Of a stretch of 64,000 nt of DNA, positions 12,965 to 26,124 are shown piece by piece (position 1 is the stretch's first letter; the number at the start of each line of letters is the position of its first letter). Below the pieces are notes generated by a model. The model was given only the letters and a program-made list of their open reading frames with translations. It did no database searches and was not told the DNA's origin. The translations under genes and the position numbers were made by a program. Source of the stretch: Kappaphycus alvarezii (taxonomy: Eukaryota; Rhodophyta; Florideophyceae; Gigartinales; Solieriaceae); contig NADL03000529.1 in NCBI GenBank assembly GCA_002205965.3, forward strand, positions 62,001 through 126,000. The letters run 5' to 3'.

Positions 12965-13545
12965 CGAAAAGTGGCCCATTTCAAAGAAAGGATGAATAAC
13001 TTAAGGAAATTGCATTATAAGATAGTTCGTAGGTATGTGAAAAGAACCAAAAAATCAACTAAGGAAGATTTTGGTAACCCAGCATGAAAAAAGGTGTAAA
13101 GTTTCGTTAAAAGCTGTGTAACTATTCAAAATCTCACAACAGCTTGGCACTTGAATAATACAAAAATGTTTTGGGGTTTTACGCCTCTGTCGAACCTTCT
13201 CAATCGAATTTGCTGGCATGGTCAAGAAAATTCCTTCCGACAATACATATCTTCCTATGCATGTGGAACAAATTACGGACTATTTATTAGCATTTGGAGT
13301 TGATGTGGCCATTGCTAATTTGGTTCTGAAATTAATCGAGAAAAATAACAGAAACGATTATTCTTTCGATACGGATCATCTTTGATAACGTTTTCTGATT
13401 GATTGCAACACAGAGCTTCACTTTTTGATAGAGATAGTAGTTCCGTTGAAATCTCTCATTCATGGAACTATATCAAATTTTAAAACAGAAAGAATAGTCA
13501 GAAACGTCAAACGATTAATATAGAAATGAATGCACGAAAATAAAA
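12965..13545 (+). pseudogene. Integrase relic of Ty3 relic 2
   Basis: DNA from 12,970 matches the H2C2 zinc-binding region of the young integrase. At 13,198 a frame reading EFAGMVKKIPSDNTYL leads to QITDYLLAFGVDVAIANLVLK. This aligns with the catalytic-core segment around EHLTGWPIAVAGEETNAEVVL. The second catalytic region is degraded (LIDCN where ISDN is expected). It is decayed and truncated. Confidence 0.7.
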
Positions 13546-13560
13546 TCGAATGAGAAAATG

Positions 13561-16500
13561 CTCCAAGAAAATTTGTGATGGGGTTATTGCCGGGGAAGAT
13601 GACTACGTGTACATACACCGCATGATGTCATGAATTACACATCTAGAAAAATGCCCAAAAGGGACGTAGAAAGAAATAGTGACGATTGGAAAGGTGTGCA
13701 AGTCGAACAATTGCCTAAATAATGTCTCCAATCACGCCGATTGCTAAGTTCTACAAGACAAGAGGGTTTGAATCATCTAATCCAAACATTTCCAGTTGCT
13801 TCAAAAGTGCCTCTGACATATGCAAATTACATGTAGCAGTCTGAGAACTGATCAGATTCCAAAAATAAGTAATCAAACTCTTGCATCTTCGATGAGTATA
13901 TAAACTCAGATTGTAAGCTCTCTTTAGTCTCAGGCAAGAGACTGAGGAGAGAAATCCATACACTTAGTCTCGTTTTGTACCAATAAACAAGAAAAGAATC
14001 TTATAATAGAAAAGTAGCGCGCAACATGGAGGCATACTCATCAATGACTATAGAATGATTCCCATGAGAGGAAAAGGAGTCAGGAAATGAACTATCTCGT
14101 TTAAACGGAACTATTGTGAGGTCCACATAAAAATGCATTTCTACATAAATATCTGCCTATAACTAAACAGGTTAAAGGGACATTTTATTTATGCCAAAGG
14201 CTGGCAAAAATTACTAAGAGTTCTATTATAGTTCCAAAATGGGAGTTTTGTGGAAGCTTGTTTAAATTTTGAGGAAGTAATAAATCACAATTCTGCAAGA
14301 AGATACGAGAAAGTAGCTACAAGGGATCTTTTTCAAAATTATTTGAATATTACCAGCCTAGATTTTGTAATTATTGAGAGAAATCCGGATGTGCAAGTTA
14401 GAAGTCACCATCTATCCCCGAATATTTGGATATGGACTAGTGCAGTACCTGTTACGAAAACCTCATCTCACGACAAAAATTATTGATATTTGAAGTGTAG
14501 ACATTGACCTTCATGAGAAAGTGAATATGAACGGAGAATGGCCTTACGAAGGACATAACGTATCACGAAGAAGTTCTGGACATCCCCCCCAGAACCATCT
14601 GCCGGCCCGCCCACGAGAAGAGATGTGAAAGGAAGTCCACCAAGAAACCGCACCATATCTTCATCCATTCTTCTCAATCATAATCATGCATAATGTATGG
14701 TTGGTAGTAGGAGATTATTCTTTTGCACTCTCAATTCTTTAAGGACGCGATTGATGCAATAATTATTGCATATTTCATGGTAAGCTTGTTTATATGATTT
14801 CGAGCTCTACATGGGTTTTACTTGTCACGTGAAGAATCATTATTGTTGTTATGTATCTTATTTTATTTAAGAAATACGTTTCCTCGGCACCTCTCCGGAG
14901 AGTTACCATATAAGTTTATTTACTCACTTTATTAATATTCGGAAATTTTACAGACGGCGATTGTACTCACCCTCATCTTAAGGTCATCAAATCTGCACCT
15001 GAATCCATGACACGAAGTCAAAGCCCAGTGAAAGAAACTCACTTTTAGGATCATCATGTTGGTGAACACCTACATTCAATCCATTTGAAAGGTCTATTAT
15101 TATGGAAGTAACGCGGAGAACTTTAAAAGTAGAAGAAGTAAAATTAAGAAGCCGAAGGTTAGTCCAGGGGGATATACGAGAAAACGGAGCATTTGGCGAG
15201 CTTAAAACATTTCAATGCTAGAAGCTGACCTGCTGTGCTCGTTGAGCTGGCGTGCAGCGCCAGTTGCGCTGAAAATTTACTTCCAAATTTTTTCTCAATT
15301 ATTTCTAGAGTAATACTGCGTACACTGCATTAAAGTTGCTGTGTTGGTATTAGTACTGCTCAGGTGCCACAAATTGCAGGAGTCTGAAAATACATGTAAG
15401 GAGGTAGGAACATATGCCCAGAATCAACGTCCAGGAATCTAAGAAAAGATATTCTAGTGGTCACGATATTGCAGTCAAAGGTCACAAGAAGATATGAGAC
15501 ACTTAAAGAAATATTTGAGGTATGGATAGCATGAATTTTTTGCATGATTTATTTTTTCTGGTCTTAAAAGCACTATTTGTAGGATTACATGTACATATTT
15601 ATCTTGCAAGAATCTTATATCTGATGTTAATCGTCCACACGATTTTTTGATGCATTTCATTGTATTTTTCATGCGTCTTCGAGGTTTATCCTTGGCCAAA
15701 AATTGCAAAAGGGTTTAGTTGGATGCTTTCTTTTAGAACTTGAAAGCTAGCTAGCAAATTACTTCAATTCCAGCTCAAAACAATTGGAAAGTTGGGAAAC
15801 AACTTTGTTTCTCAGAATATCACTCCTTCCAAATTTATCCCAATTACGGGCATCGTGGTACAATAGATGAAGTAAACCATTTGCCACATATACGCCTTTT
15901 TTTTCTCGAAATGTCTTCTACTTTGAGAGCAAAAAGCCAGCATCAGGTCAAAGAGGAGATTCTAGAGCTTGTCTCCCTGTTGAAAATTGTATGCAATTTC
16001 TCTGATGTGACAGAAAAGTTACAGGAATTTGTACTAATTCAAGCAGTTGTATTAGACTCTAAAATATAGCTTTGGAAGTTTCTGTCTCAAATATTCCAGA
16101 AATCACGGTGTGGTACGCATATTAAAAGCGTCCGTGAAATCGTCCGCCAACAACGTATACCCTAGATTACTGCCAACCCCCGAAACGACTCCTCCAAATA
16201 CCATCTTCAATTATATGGGTATCCCACTTGCTGGCAATATCTACTCTACGGGGTGGAGAGTATTCTGCAGCCTTCTGGGATACTCTCTTGTTAAGCAGCT
16301 ACAGACCAATCTTCGAAGCGTCTCAGCGGTAACAATTTGACTAAGTGGTATGTCTTTCATCGCTAAAGAGGTCAAAAAAGCACTGCCAATCCGAGGATTG
16401 AAAACAGAGAGAGCTTTTTGTGTTTTTAGAACATCGATTAGTCCCAAAAGCGCTGGTAAAAGCCGTAAATACCCGATGATGATGTTATCTTAAGCGATTC

Positions 16501-18119
16501 AACAATATTAAATTGCTTTGAAGCTGGGACTACGCTAAAAAAAATTCACAGATTGGTACCCATAAGAGTACCAACGACCTTTTCTTCAGTTTGCAATTAG
16601 AAAAGTAAATTGGAAAGAAATATCACACTGGCTACGAGTGTCAACGCGGCTTTGTAGGATATGTTCAAAAATGATAGCGTTAATAACATGAAAAGTGTCT
16701 GTTACGACTGGAAAAAGCTCGAAACCTATGGACCTTTTACAAATTCACTTTTTATTCTCAGATTTGTAGCCCTTTTTTTAGGTTGACCTGTTGATGGGCA
16801 TAAGGAGAGCGAGCTAATTTCGTGTAGTTTTTGGACTGGTGGAGTGCTTGCTTCCATTGTATTTTAAAGTACCGTGCAGCTCCATGCGTTTACTAGTTCT
16901 ATCATTTTTCGGATTTAATTCTTTCTTTATTAACTGGAGCAGGAACCTGGTGGGTGAATGCTCGTGATCACAGCTTATGGAAACAGAATTGCTATTGTAG
17001 GCTCCTGAGTGGTTCGTGAATTCCTAGCAAAATATTCCCGGCCTTCATCGTCCCCATAATTTGCAAATTTCCTTGCCAGATAAATGCATACTTTCGCCGG
17101 TATATGGGGCATGTTATTTGTGTAAGTTGCATTGATTCCTTTCAGGGAGGGCACGGACTACTCCCAATGATCGGGGTCTTGAAGGCTATATTAGGCACTT
17201 GGTTTGATTCTGATGGAGCTGGTTCACTCAAGAATAGTAACGGTGTATTTTACTCATAATATTCAAAATTTAAATGCTCAAGAAAAATCTGATTCATTTT
17301 AGCTATCAAAAAGAGTTCTAACATAAAATTACGCGATATTTTCGACTTTCCTGTCTCACCAGGCTGCGATTGAGTATACTTCTGGACAAAACCTATGCCA
17401 TTGTGCCTCTGTTGTTGTATTTTTAGGTTATTCTTCGGTGCAAACAAACAGTCTCCGAGACGAAAGTTTTTTAAACAAATATTCCTGCGTTGAGAGAAGT
17501 GTTATCCCAGCGGCGACGTAGGAGGAAACATTGGCGGTAAATAGAGAGAAGTATAGTAAAACCACAAAACCCCTTGAAATCTGGCAGCAGACAGTGCACC
17601 TTTGAAGTAATTACTTCATGCATGTTACAGCGGAGGGCTTAGCTACTCTCAATCATTAAAAAGGGAACATTTTTCCTATCACTAATTTATGTGGCAGTGC
17701 AACATGAGTAAATATAGTGCATCTTGGCCTGTACTTTTACATTGAAAAAGTAATGATGTTTCAAGCAATGGGTATCAAATATGAAGATACTGTTAAAACT
17801 TTCTGTGGTGTAACAGTTTTTGAAAAGACCATTCCTTTTCAAGGGCTAAACTTACTAAAACAGTGCAAAGAGTTTTTGAAGAACAAAAGTGTTTTATAAA
17901 TAATGGCTCGCATGGTGTCTGATATCACTGCAATTGTGTCCGCGAAAGAAATCAGGAAGAGGTCCTAGTTCAGGCAGTTTATTCAAGCCTGCGATATGTT
18001 TTTAGCTATGTGACTGTGGGATCTTCATGGTATTACTTTTTGATAAGCTAATAATATTAAATGAAAGTATATGTCAGTGTGTTAGAGGGTATTGTGCTCG
18101 CGTCTTGGACACCATATAA
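13561..18119. other. AT-rich stretch without recognised gene
   Basis: It would contain the 3' LTR of relic 2 and the U3 part of the relic 3 LTR, but neither was recognised. An imperfect hairpin lies at 13,918-13,951 (14-bp arms, 12 paired). The open frames at 14,250-14,486, 15,881-16,069 and 16,110-16,340 have no recognised family. Confidence 0.4.
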
Positions 18120-18570
18120 GTTTCGAACAATATTTACCATGATATTATCTTCTCTATGGGTAACAAGGTCCACAAAATTCCCTTTAATGCACTTCATGGT
18201 ATTTTTATGTCAGTTTTAGACTTCATGTAAACCCAAAAATCTATAATAACTGAGCCTGCTCATTATAGGAGAGAGAAAGTAATTTGCGGGACAACTATAT
18301 GTGCAGACCGAAGTATTTTAGAAATTGTAAGTCAACTTTATCTTTAAGAAACTTTCATAACCGCAAGTACCTCATCAATATGTGGTCGACCATTTTTCGC
18401 CTGTAATAACCCGTGACTCCTTGGCTCTTCGCCCTTATTCATACCTTCTAATTTCCACAACCTTAATTTCCAAGCACTATTGTCGCTTGCAAAGGCTCCG
18501 TCTTGAGGTAACTGGTTGTGCAAATATCATTCTTTAGATCATAACCCCTACTTTTTGGAACTCTCGTGGA
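18120..18570 (+). repeat. LTR relic (3' part) of relic 3
   Basis: Blocks align in order with the terminal part of the long LTR. GGTCCACAAAATT matches TGTCCACACAAAG, and the block near 18,225 (AAAAATCTATAATAACTGAG) matches the TATATAAG box and following GCTGAG. The block CACTATTGTCGCTTGC matches CACTTTTGTCGCTCGC, followed by GGTAACTGGTT. The acidic ORF that should lie upstream was not recognisable. Confidence 0.65.
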
Positions 18571-18689
18571 TGGGGCTGCACCCAAATAGTTCGACCTGTG
18601 ATATTTTAAGCTCGCTTCCATTTTGATATGTATATAGATTTTTTCAGTAGTAACAGATCTTCATGCTGCTTATATTTAGTTCACAGGAA

Positions 18690-19420
18690 AAAGAAACAAA
18701 GACGCCGAGCAGTTTATTCATACAAATGATAATGTTAAAAAGAAGGAAACGAATGACCGAAGAAAAGCCTCGAGGATCTCTGCGTATATTTTTTGGATGC
18801 TTAGAGAGCAAACATAAAGCTATCTCATCAAAAACATAATTCCCTAACGAAAATTGGCGAGATTTGCTAATTTATGTGCGTGGCTCTCATAAAAAATAAG
18901 ATAAAGATGATGAAGTAGAGGAGATGATCTGCACCGCCACAGAGACCTGCCATACTTTCAGTGATTTCATTCAATCATTAGTTTACTTATTTGATCTTTA
19001 CGAGAAGGCAGGGTTCAACGGCCGAGCCAACTGTAGAGAGCTTTCAAAGGCGTAACCGGAGGATATGCGACTTCCATATGTCCTCTGCATCAAATTGCTT
19101 CATATATTTATTGATCTGAAAATCATCTTTGTAAAGTTTGTTCAAATTCTGAGATGTTTCACTTCCTATATTAAATACTGAAGAGAGAAGGTATATTTAT
19201 GTCATTTTGGCATCCTAAAAAAACTACTAAACGCGAGCTATCAACTCAGCGGCGTTTGATGTATTGAATAGCGATGTCACAGACTTGAAAGAGCGACTAG
19301 ACAAAATGTTTCAAAAACTACCTGACATGATAGTGTCCCAGTCGTACAATCTTTCTCGGACAATAGACGAAAACCAGCCTAGATTTATTGAGGATACATA
19401 ATCTGCTTCTACTGCACTGC
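18690..19420 (+). pseudogene. gag relic of Ty3 relic 3
   Basis: Frames with VYLFDLYEKAGFNG and SAAFDVLNSDV-x-DLKERLD match capsid and coiled-coil parts of the gag of the 43-49 kb element. Several stops and shifts separate the pieces. Confidence 0.8.
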
Positions 19421-20059
19421 GCTTGAATATTTTACAAGTAGGTACTCCAAACATTTACACAAAAATACTTGTGGGGGAAAGTGAGGAATCTAGGGCTTTC
19501 ATAAAAGCTACAGCGAGATTTGTTGATAACGAACGGGCCACTTTCCAGGGGCTGAGAAGCAAAAATAGACTTGAGAAAAAACGTATACGAATTATAAAGG
19601 AGTATGAGGTATAAAAAGGTACAAATTTGTCTCTTACGGTCAAAAGCAACCAAAATTACTTAACAAAAAGGGATTCAGAAGGAATTTTTTTGTAAAAGAA
19701 TCCAGAATCGGACCATAAAATGCTTGAATAAATGTCGGTACCCGTAACTCTAAGGGCCAAAACATTTGATTACTTAGTTTCGAGGATAAAAAGAGTTCTT
19801 GTAAATTAAATTAAAAACAGAAAGATTAAAAAGTACCTAAAGAGATGAGTTAGGTTATTTGAAGAAATACAATTTGTCAGCCGAGCTTGCGTCATATCCA
19901 GGTAGAATCACGTTTGGTTTGTTATTTAGAAGAGATTCAAAAGGTAATATAAAAATATGAGAAAGACCATGAAGGCTATCAAGTCTAGTGAGATCAAGAA
20001 AATATTTACTGTTTCGGTCTAGAGAGTCTCGTGTCGTCTATAGTAAGTGCTGGTGGTTC

Positions 20060-20650
20060 AAACTCTTGCAAACGAGAACAGCAGCTCTTTTCTATCTCAA
20101 TGCTGTTCCCAAGCTGATTTCAGAAAATTAATTTATTGCCGAGACTTGGTCCCTAATTCGTCCGTGGTACGAGTAAATAGATTTTTTGGCACAAAAAGGA
20201 TGAAATACCTCCACTTAGCGTCGAAAACCAACAGTTGAACCAAAACATGATACATAGTCGAATTAATACTCTAAACGTGAGTTAAAAAAATGAAAAAATG
20301 TAGGAAGGTAGACAAAGAACTTAGATTAATTGTGTATTGTCAATTGCAGTATAATTTAGATGAGAATATAATAAGCAAAAAAACACTTACCAACAAATCA
20401 GGACTCTAAACTGCAATTTTTGATCTCATGAACATATTGACAATATTCCAAAGAATGATGAGGGAAATTTTGAATGGAATGTAATTTTGGAGGGTGTAAA
20501 GTGATGTTGTTGCGGTATTTTCAAAACTATTTAATGAGAATGTTTCGAAATCCAACACCGTATTGGATATAATTGCGGCAAGGAGGTTTAAATAATATTG
20601 CTCAAAATATTTTTTAGCAACTTTCCATCACGATATTTGGACCAAGAATA
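20060..20650 (+). pseudogene. Protease and RT relic of Ty3 relic 3
   Basis: DNA near 20,098-20,130 (AATGCTGTTCCCAAGCTGAT, TTTCAGAAAA) matches the bases behind the protease DSG site of the young element. From 20,425 the segment CATGAACATATTGACAATAT, CCAAAGAATGATGAGGGAAA is the counterpart of the MNAPATFQRMMNEVL coding stretch. All frames are broken. Confidence 0.75.
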
Positions 20651-21113
20651 GATCAGGGACAAATAAAGGTCGATGGGTAATAAAAGAGAAGATTTGAGCC
20701 GCCACTAAGACATATATAAACAACGAAAGCTCGAAGCTTCCGTGAACTAGCTTCGTATTTCTGAATGTTTAATCACGTTTTCGCCATATGGGCTGCACCA
20801 CTACACACCCGGGGTTTTGTTCGAGCAGGGAAGCACAAATCGCATTCGACGAAATTAAAAAATACATTATAAACTCTTTCATAACTATTGCATCCAAATA
20901 TTAAAGAGCTAGTTTGGTGAAATCCGTTGCAATTTTATCGATATCTGAGAACAGGCCCGTCCAAAAAAGATGAATATCGAAAGCTATATGCTCGTCATTA
21001 TCAAGTTGTACTCAGATTAATACAAAGGTAGAAAATATTTCTATGAAAGGGAAGCACCAATTTTCGTTTTTAAAATTTTGAAGATTTCATTGATGTGTTT
21101 GCAGATCTATTCA

Positions 21114-21164
21114 AAGGTGGTATTCTCTTCTGGAAAATACTTTTTCACAAGAGAATACCACCTT
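21114..21164. repeat. Perfect 16-bp inverted repeat
   Basis: AAGGTGGTATTCTCTT at 21,114-21,129 is the exact reverse complement of 21,149-21,164, with a 19-base spacer. It lies in the decayed zone where the RNase H of relic 3 would end. Confidence 0.9.
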
Positions 21165-24100
21165 AATGTCTCGACATTGGTAGTATCAACTGAGAATGAT
21201 ACTGAAGGATTGGTCCTTAAATTTGTAACAAATTAAAAAAGTATGCCATTTTGTCTCCCGAATAGGATTATCCTGGGTGATGCTTTTCATTACGTTGCAA
21301 CAAAATATCAGCACTTGTTTGGAGAGAGAGTTATTCAATTGTAATCGCTTCTCGCCTAAGCTCCTATTTATAACTGAAAAACAGAATTAATGTTAGGAGA
21401 GCTCAAAAGAACAATAGCAACAACTAAGTCACACGGGGAAGCCGAGTGGAAAAACCTATATTAAATGTGCTGTATTGATACTGACGAAGAAAAGGTGTAT
21501 ACAGTTGGTGAATATTTGACTTTATGTACAGAAAAGCTACAAGATTTCTAAACAGATGTGCAAAAATAAATAAAGATTAGGATGAAAGTAGGGAGGTTGA
21601 GTTAATGGCCACAGAAAATTGGAGATCACAACAAGCGTTGTAAAAGCATAAAAAAGAAAGTTTGAGTCTCCGACCGTAAATTTTTCATTGAGCTTCAAAG
21701 TCCTTTGAATTTATGCAAAGGCCATGGAATAGACTACGAAGTGGCCAGAATTCCAATCAAAGTAATAAGACCCCTGCAACATCACAGAAAATAGGCACCG
21801 ACATTACGAGCTCCGTTCAAAGAAAAGGAAGAGATCAAGAAGGGCTATCCGAGCACATCATCTCTTCCGTTAACACCCAAGATATGAAGAATTTTTTTCT
21901 GACAAAAGACTATCTGAAACCATCAAATATAGTCGAATAGAACCAGGTAAAGTTTTCTATTACACGAGAAACCGCTCGGGATAGATTGAATAGTTTACGC
22001 AGAAATATTTCGGAATCAATGCCATCGTGTACTTTCAAGTTAGCAAATGACTACGCTTTCTTGTGCTGAGCGGACATATTATTCCAGAAGAAAATTGTTA
22101 ACAATTAATAATGTTTCTTTTCACCTTTCAAAACGGGCAAGCCATGGAAGCAGTCCCAATCTTCGAGGAAGTAATACATCATTATTTTGTGGGAAAACTC
22201 TAGGAAATAGATACTTGGGACCACCCGCAAAATCTATATGAAAATCTTCCGTCAAGTATTTTAAAAGAATCTTCATTAAATATTTGCTTTCATTAACATC
22301 ACATTTCTACTCAGATGCATCCAAATACATTTTACAGACCGAATATTGTAGCAACAATGCAATGAACACTAAAAAAACCTTAAATAATGACGAGATGATG
22401 TGTAATTCTTAAAGAAGAGCGCCTGTAACTAGGAAACTGGTCCTTTTGGGAAATGTTTTGTTTCCATTTTACCGAGATCCATTATCGACCTTCTTTTTTT
22501 CAGAGCAGCCGTCTTAATTTCATTCAGCGACGAAAATAATTAATTCATTTTTCCTTTATGACTTCAAATTCTATTTCGAGTCAATTTTTTATTTGTTTTT
22601 TGAAGATTTCGTCCTCTTTTCTCTGAAAGCACTCTTTAGAATTTAGATTTTCTTCTTTTTTCACATCAATTTTCGATATTTCATATAGAATACTTTTTAT
22701 TACTCTAGACGCATGCAAATTTAAACTGCTGCATATCTTCGAATTTTTGATTCAATCAAGGCGGTAAATTTTAAGGGTAGAGCTCTAATTTAAGTATGTC
22801 GTAACCATCATTGAAGCAAAAAACTGCCATCAATCACTCCGTCTGCTCACATCCCTTTGTTCTCAGTTTTAAAAGCCTCCGTCCGGCATTTACCATCGCA
22901 GAGTCATTCAGAGCCGCCATTTCCAACAGGAGCTTGGTTTTGATTGCCATTAGGACAACTAAATAAGATGGTATTTGTAGCGTTCGGGAGAAATTCCGCC
23001 ATAACTGCTTTGAGCAGGAATATAAGGCAGAAGTTTAGGTAGAGGATCGAGGCTGACTAGAGGCAGAGAAGTAAGTAGGGGAGAGTGAAGATGAGGTTAC
23101 CGTAGAGTATTTGGAAGGTGAGGAGGGTTTTCTGGACCCATGGAGACCTTTCGGGAACCACTGTGAAGAAAAGCTGTGAAAAATTGGGGAAAAAGCCAGG
23201 AAGTAATCATTTTTAGCTCTTTTGCGAAGCTTAAGGCGTAAACTGAGGCCTGTAAGGAGTAGTTTAAGGGTCTAGCTATTTCTTAGGAGGTTTTCTTTTG
23301 CTCTCAGCTTTTTTGGAGATTTATAGAGACTGAATTGGGGGTACGGACAATTTTAGGATATGGCTGGCTCTGATGTCTTGAACGGAGATTTTGAGCAGGA
23401 AAGTTTGACATTTATTCTGATATTATCTACCTTTATTCTTTTATAGTAAAACTATGATTCCCTTTGACTCACTTTACGGCAGTAGGCATATTTTCTGAGA
23501 ATAAAAGTTGTCCAAAAAGCCTGTATAAGCTCAGAATATTGTTTGCTCTACAACATGGAAAGAAAGTCGAGAGACCAATTCATGTGAAGACATAAGTAGT
23601 CTATAATTTCAAACTCGACGTACTTTCTGATAACGTTTTCTAAAACCGAAGTCCCTTGGCATATGTGGTATACTATAGCAGTGTTATTCTTCCTTGCAGC
23701 CTCTTGTGCCCCTTCTTCACTCTCTATTTTCCATTCAACAGCCACAATTGGATTGTCTCTTCGTCGTTTGCGAAACCTACGTCCTGGAGTACTTAGCTCG
23801 GAGAAAAACACCGCCGGAATATTTATCCCTAGCGAACCCCATATTACTTTCTACTAAATTATTTTAAATTTGAATCGCAGGTATAGCTTCACTGATTATT
23901 TAAGTCACGGCGGAAATCCCAGAGCTGTTCAGGCTCACAGAGAGGGTTATTGCAAAAAGTCAACAATCGAGGAAACTAATATATCTATGAGTAATAATGT
24001 GGTGCCTGTAACCTTTCTTTCTATAGTTCATTGAATTTTGTAAGCAGATCACGGTATAGAAACCGCATATCTGGACCATAGCGCACATTGGTGTACAATA

Positions 24101-25639
24101 ACTTTTCGAAGCTGTAGCTCTGTGTTGAGGCCAGAAAAGGGCATTGAACTCGCTTTTCAACGGGTGGAGCTTATCGAACGCTCTAGCTCAATTTCATTAT
24201 ACTTAGAGTGAAGGAGCAACTCAGATGCTCCTGACTCTTACTATCAGCCAGAATGTTTTTGTTCGAAAGGCATGTGAAATCAAAGCCTCATAAGAAATTT
24301 TTTAATTTCGATCAAGCATGCTAGAATTATCAATGAATTATCGCTCCTTAAAGGTTCTTAGCAACGTCGTTAAAAAAAGCCATCCCATTCACAGCTCAAA
24401 CAGCTCACCCACACAATTCCAATATTTGTCATCAAATTTTCCCTCTCCGCCTGTCACTCACTATTTTTAAATCAACCAAAGACTTTTTTCCTATCAAATT
24501 CCTGGCTTTTAATGTGAATGTTCCAAGTAAATTCGAAGGATCCTGTAGAATAATTGAGCTAGAACCCTTGGAGGATTTATGTCGAGGCTGTGGAGGAGAC
24601 TGATGAACTGGATGAGGCTGCGTCGAATGACACGGGATAAAAATATGGATAGCACCGCTTGCGCCCATTAAATCTAATGTTTTACTCCATGAGGGATTGC
24701 GATAGAGAATATAGAGTATAGTACGGTGTAATATTTATCTAAAAATATTCCCTTGCGGATAGAGGGGAGATTGTTCGACTTCAAAAAGAATTTGAGGACC
24801 TTTGAAATATTCGTGTGCCTATCTATGCTTCCAAACTGCTTGATAGAGTCTGTAGTGACTTTATTTGAGATACAGACATTTTGGAGGCAATTTTGGCTCT
24901 CATCTTGAAAACGACGACTATGAGGAGTAGATAGAGATATTCATCCTAATAGTCTCTGCTGCACGCCGTCTCTCAAGTGATATACTCTTGAAAGCCTTAC
25001 CCGTAATTTACATGTTTGTTTGACAGTTCAGGGCTATCTGAAAATCCAGCAAAGCTGATTAAATTGTTTTCTCCAGGAGAGGTCAAGTAAGTTGGGCGAC
25101 AAATTTTGGGTAGTTCGAAGAAAGTTTGAAAAAATATGTTGTTTTCGATCTAAAAAGTGTTTCTTTTGCGTTTTTTTACTGAGCATGTGGAGTACATCCT
25201 GCCATTTCAACTCACTTATAACCCATTTAGTCCCTTTTTCATCAACCGCTTCATGTTCGCACGACTATAATTCGGTAGCATTGTTTCCGTTTTCAATATC
25301 TCCCTGTTCTATGTCTAGAGTAAATGGTTCTAAGAGTCTTAACCTCGCGGAGTTAGCTCTATCAACCGCCGTCAATCTCCGGAAGCTGCACCCAGCTATT
25401 CCCTTGTACATCTGTTCTTCCTTCTCCCCTACCGTAAAATTATCCCTCTCTATCCGGCACTAGAAAGAATAGAATTATTTCATAACAAAAAGTAATCATC
25501 AGGACTAAATTAGTTGTAGTTTTCTGCGATTTATCGCGATCTCAGTTCGCCGTTGACCCAAAGAACTGATAATTGGCAGTATTTGACGGGTTGATCAGTT
25601 GGACTGGTCCTTTTACGAAAGGCCATTCATTCAGACATA
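21165..25639. other. AT-rich stretch, no confident gene
   Basis: A short frame near 22,305-22,345 reading FYSDASKYILQTEY resembles the start of an LTR-retroelement RNase H. The minus frame at 23,548-23,811 and the plus frame at 25,092-25,463 are open but unrecognised. Overall this looks like further decayed transposon DNA. Confidence 0.4.
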
Positions 25640-25644
25640 CAGGG
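25640..25644. repeat. Target-site duplication CAGGG, left copy
   Basis: CAGGG precedes the TGATAGGGG terminus and recurs at 27,142-27,146 after the opposite terminus. Confidence 0.9.
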
Positions 25645-25950
25645 TGATAGGGGTAAATCGGCGGGGGAAGAGATCCTTAGAACCAATTACCCTGAGAAGG
25701 AGGTGTTGCGAGCGACAAAAGTGCTACCTTGGTATTGTTGAACGAACAAAAGGGTGTGTATATAGAGAAGAGTTGAGAAAGCTACAAGCAAGTATAAAAG
25801 GGGCAGGGTCTACCACCGACGCTCTGCGACTAGCGTAAGAAAAAGTTTTCTTGGGTCTGAAGTTGACTCTCAACTTCCTATTACTCCGGACTTGGCTTGA
25901 AGTTGTCTGCCAACTTGCTTGACCTCTCCATGAGGAAGCAGTTTACTCAG

Positions 25951-25958
25951 CTTATATA
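25951..25958 (-). promoter_or_regulatory. TATATAAG box, probable LTR promoter
   Basis: TATATAAG on minus lies after the acidic ORF and just before the R-U5 portion shared by all LTRs of the family. The same box sits at the equivalent place in the other long LTRs. Confidence 0.6.
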
Positions 25959-26124
25959 GACTTCTGGCTACCCCTAAAGTCCGAACAAAATTACAGAAGG
26001 TACCAGGAAATGCACAGAAACAATTTGTGTGGATGACATACTCTAAACAAAAGATACTTAAGAAAATAACAATCAATGAGGTTCTCTTATTTCCCATTCT
26101 CTAAATCAGATCCAAACAACTCCT

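Larger units (their letters stand above)
7990..13560 (+). mobile_element. Ty3/gypsy relic 2 (5' LTR to integrase)
   Basis: This is a plus-strand fossil of the same family: 5' LTR with acidic-ORF remnant (7,990-9,295), a gag start at 9,362, RT at 11,590-12,240, RNase H at 12,340-12,760 and integrase at 12,965-13,545. The distance from LTR end to the RT box is about 2.5 kb, close to the ~2.6 kb of the young copy. The gag-protease part between 9.5 and 11.5 kb is too decayed to align, so the continuity of the copy rests on order and spacing. Confidence 0.7.
18120..21000 (+). mobile_element. Ty3/gypsy relic 3 (5' LTR end to RT/RNase H)
   Basis: This is a third plus-strand fossil of the same family. 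LTR blocks at 18,120-18,570 are followed by gag, protease and RT in the order of the young element. The gag frame around 18,690 reads KDAEQFIHTNDNV, like EDVEEFLYTYVNV. A frame near 18,985 reads SLVYLFDLYEKAGFNG, matching SLVYLCDLYEKAGFNA. The coiled-coil segment appears at 19,250-19,385, the protease site near 20,090 and RT near 20,430-20,650. An internal deletion of several hundred bases between protease and RT is likely. Confidence 0.8.

Noticed and set aside
25645..25838. A ~60-codon frame (GVNRRGKR, CCERQKC, GIVERTKG, LQASIKGA) present at the inner end of five LTRs, even in the diverged copy at 50,737-50,922
   Set aside because: It runs antisense to the element within the R-U5 part. Shared DNA alone explains its recurrence. 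Without expression or selection evidence I treat it as non-coding LTR sequence.
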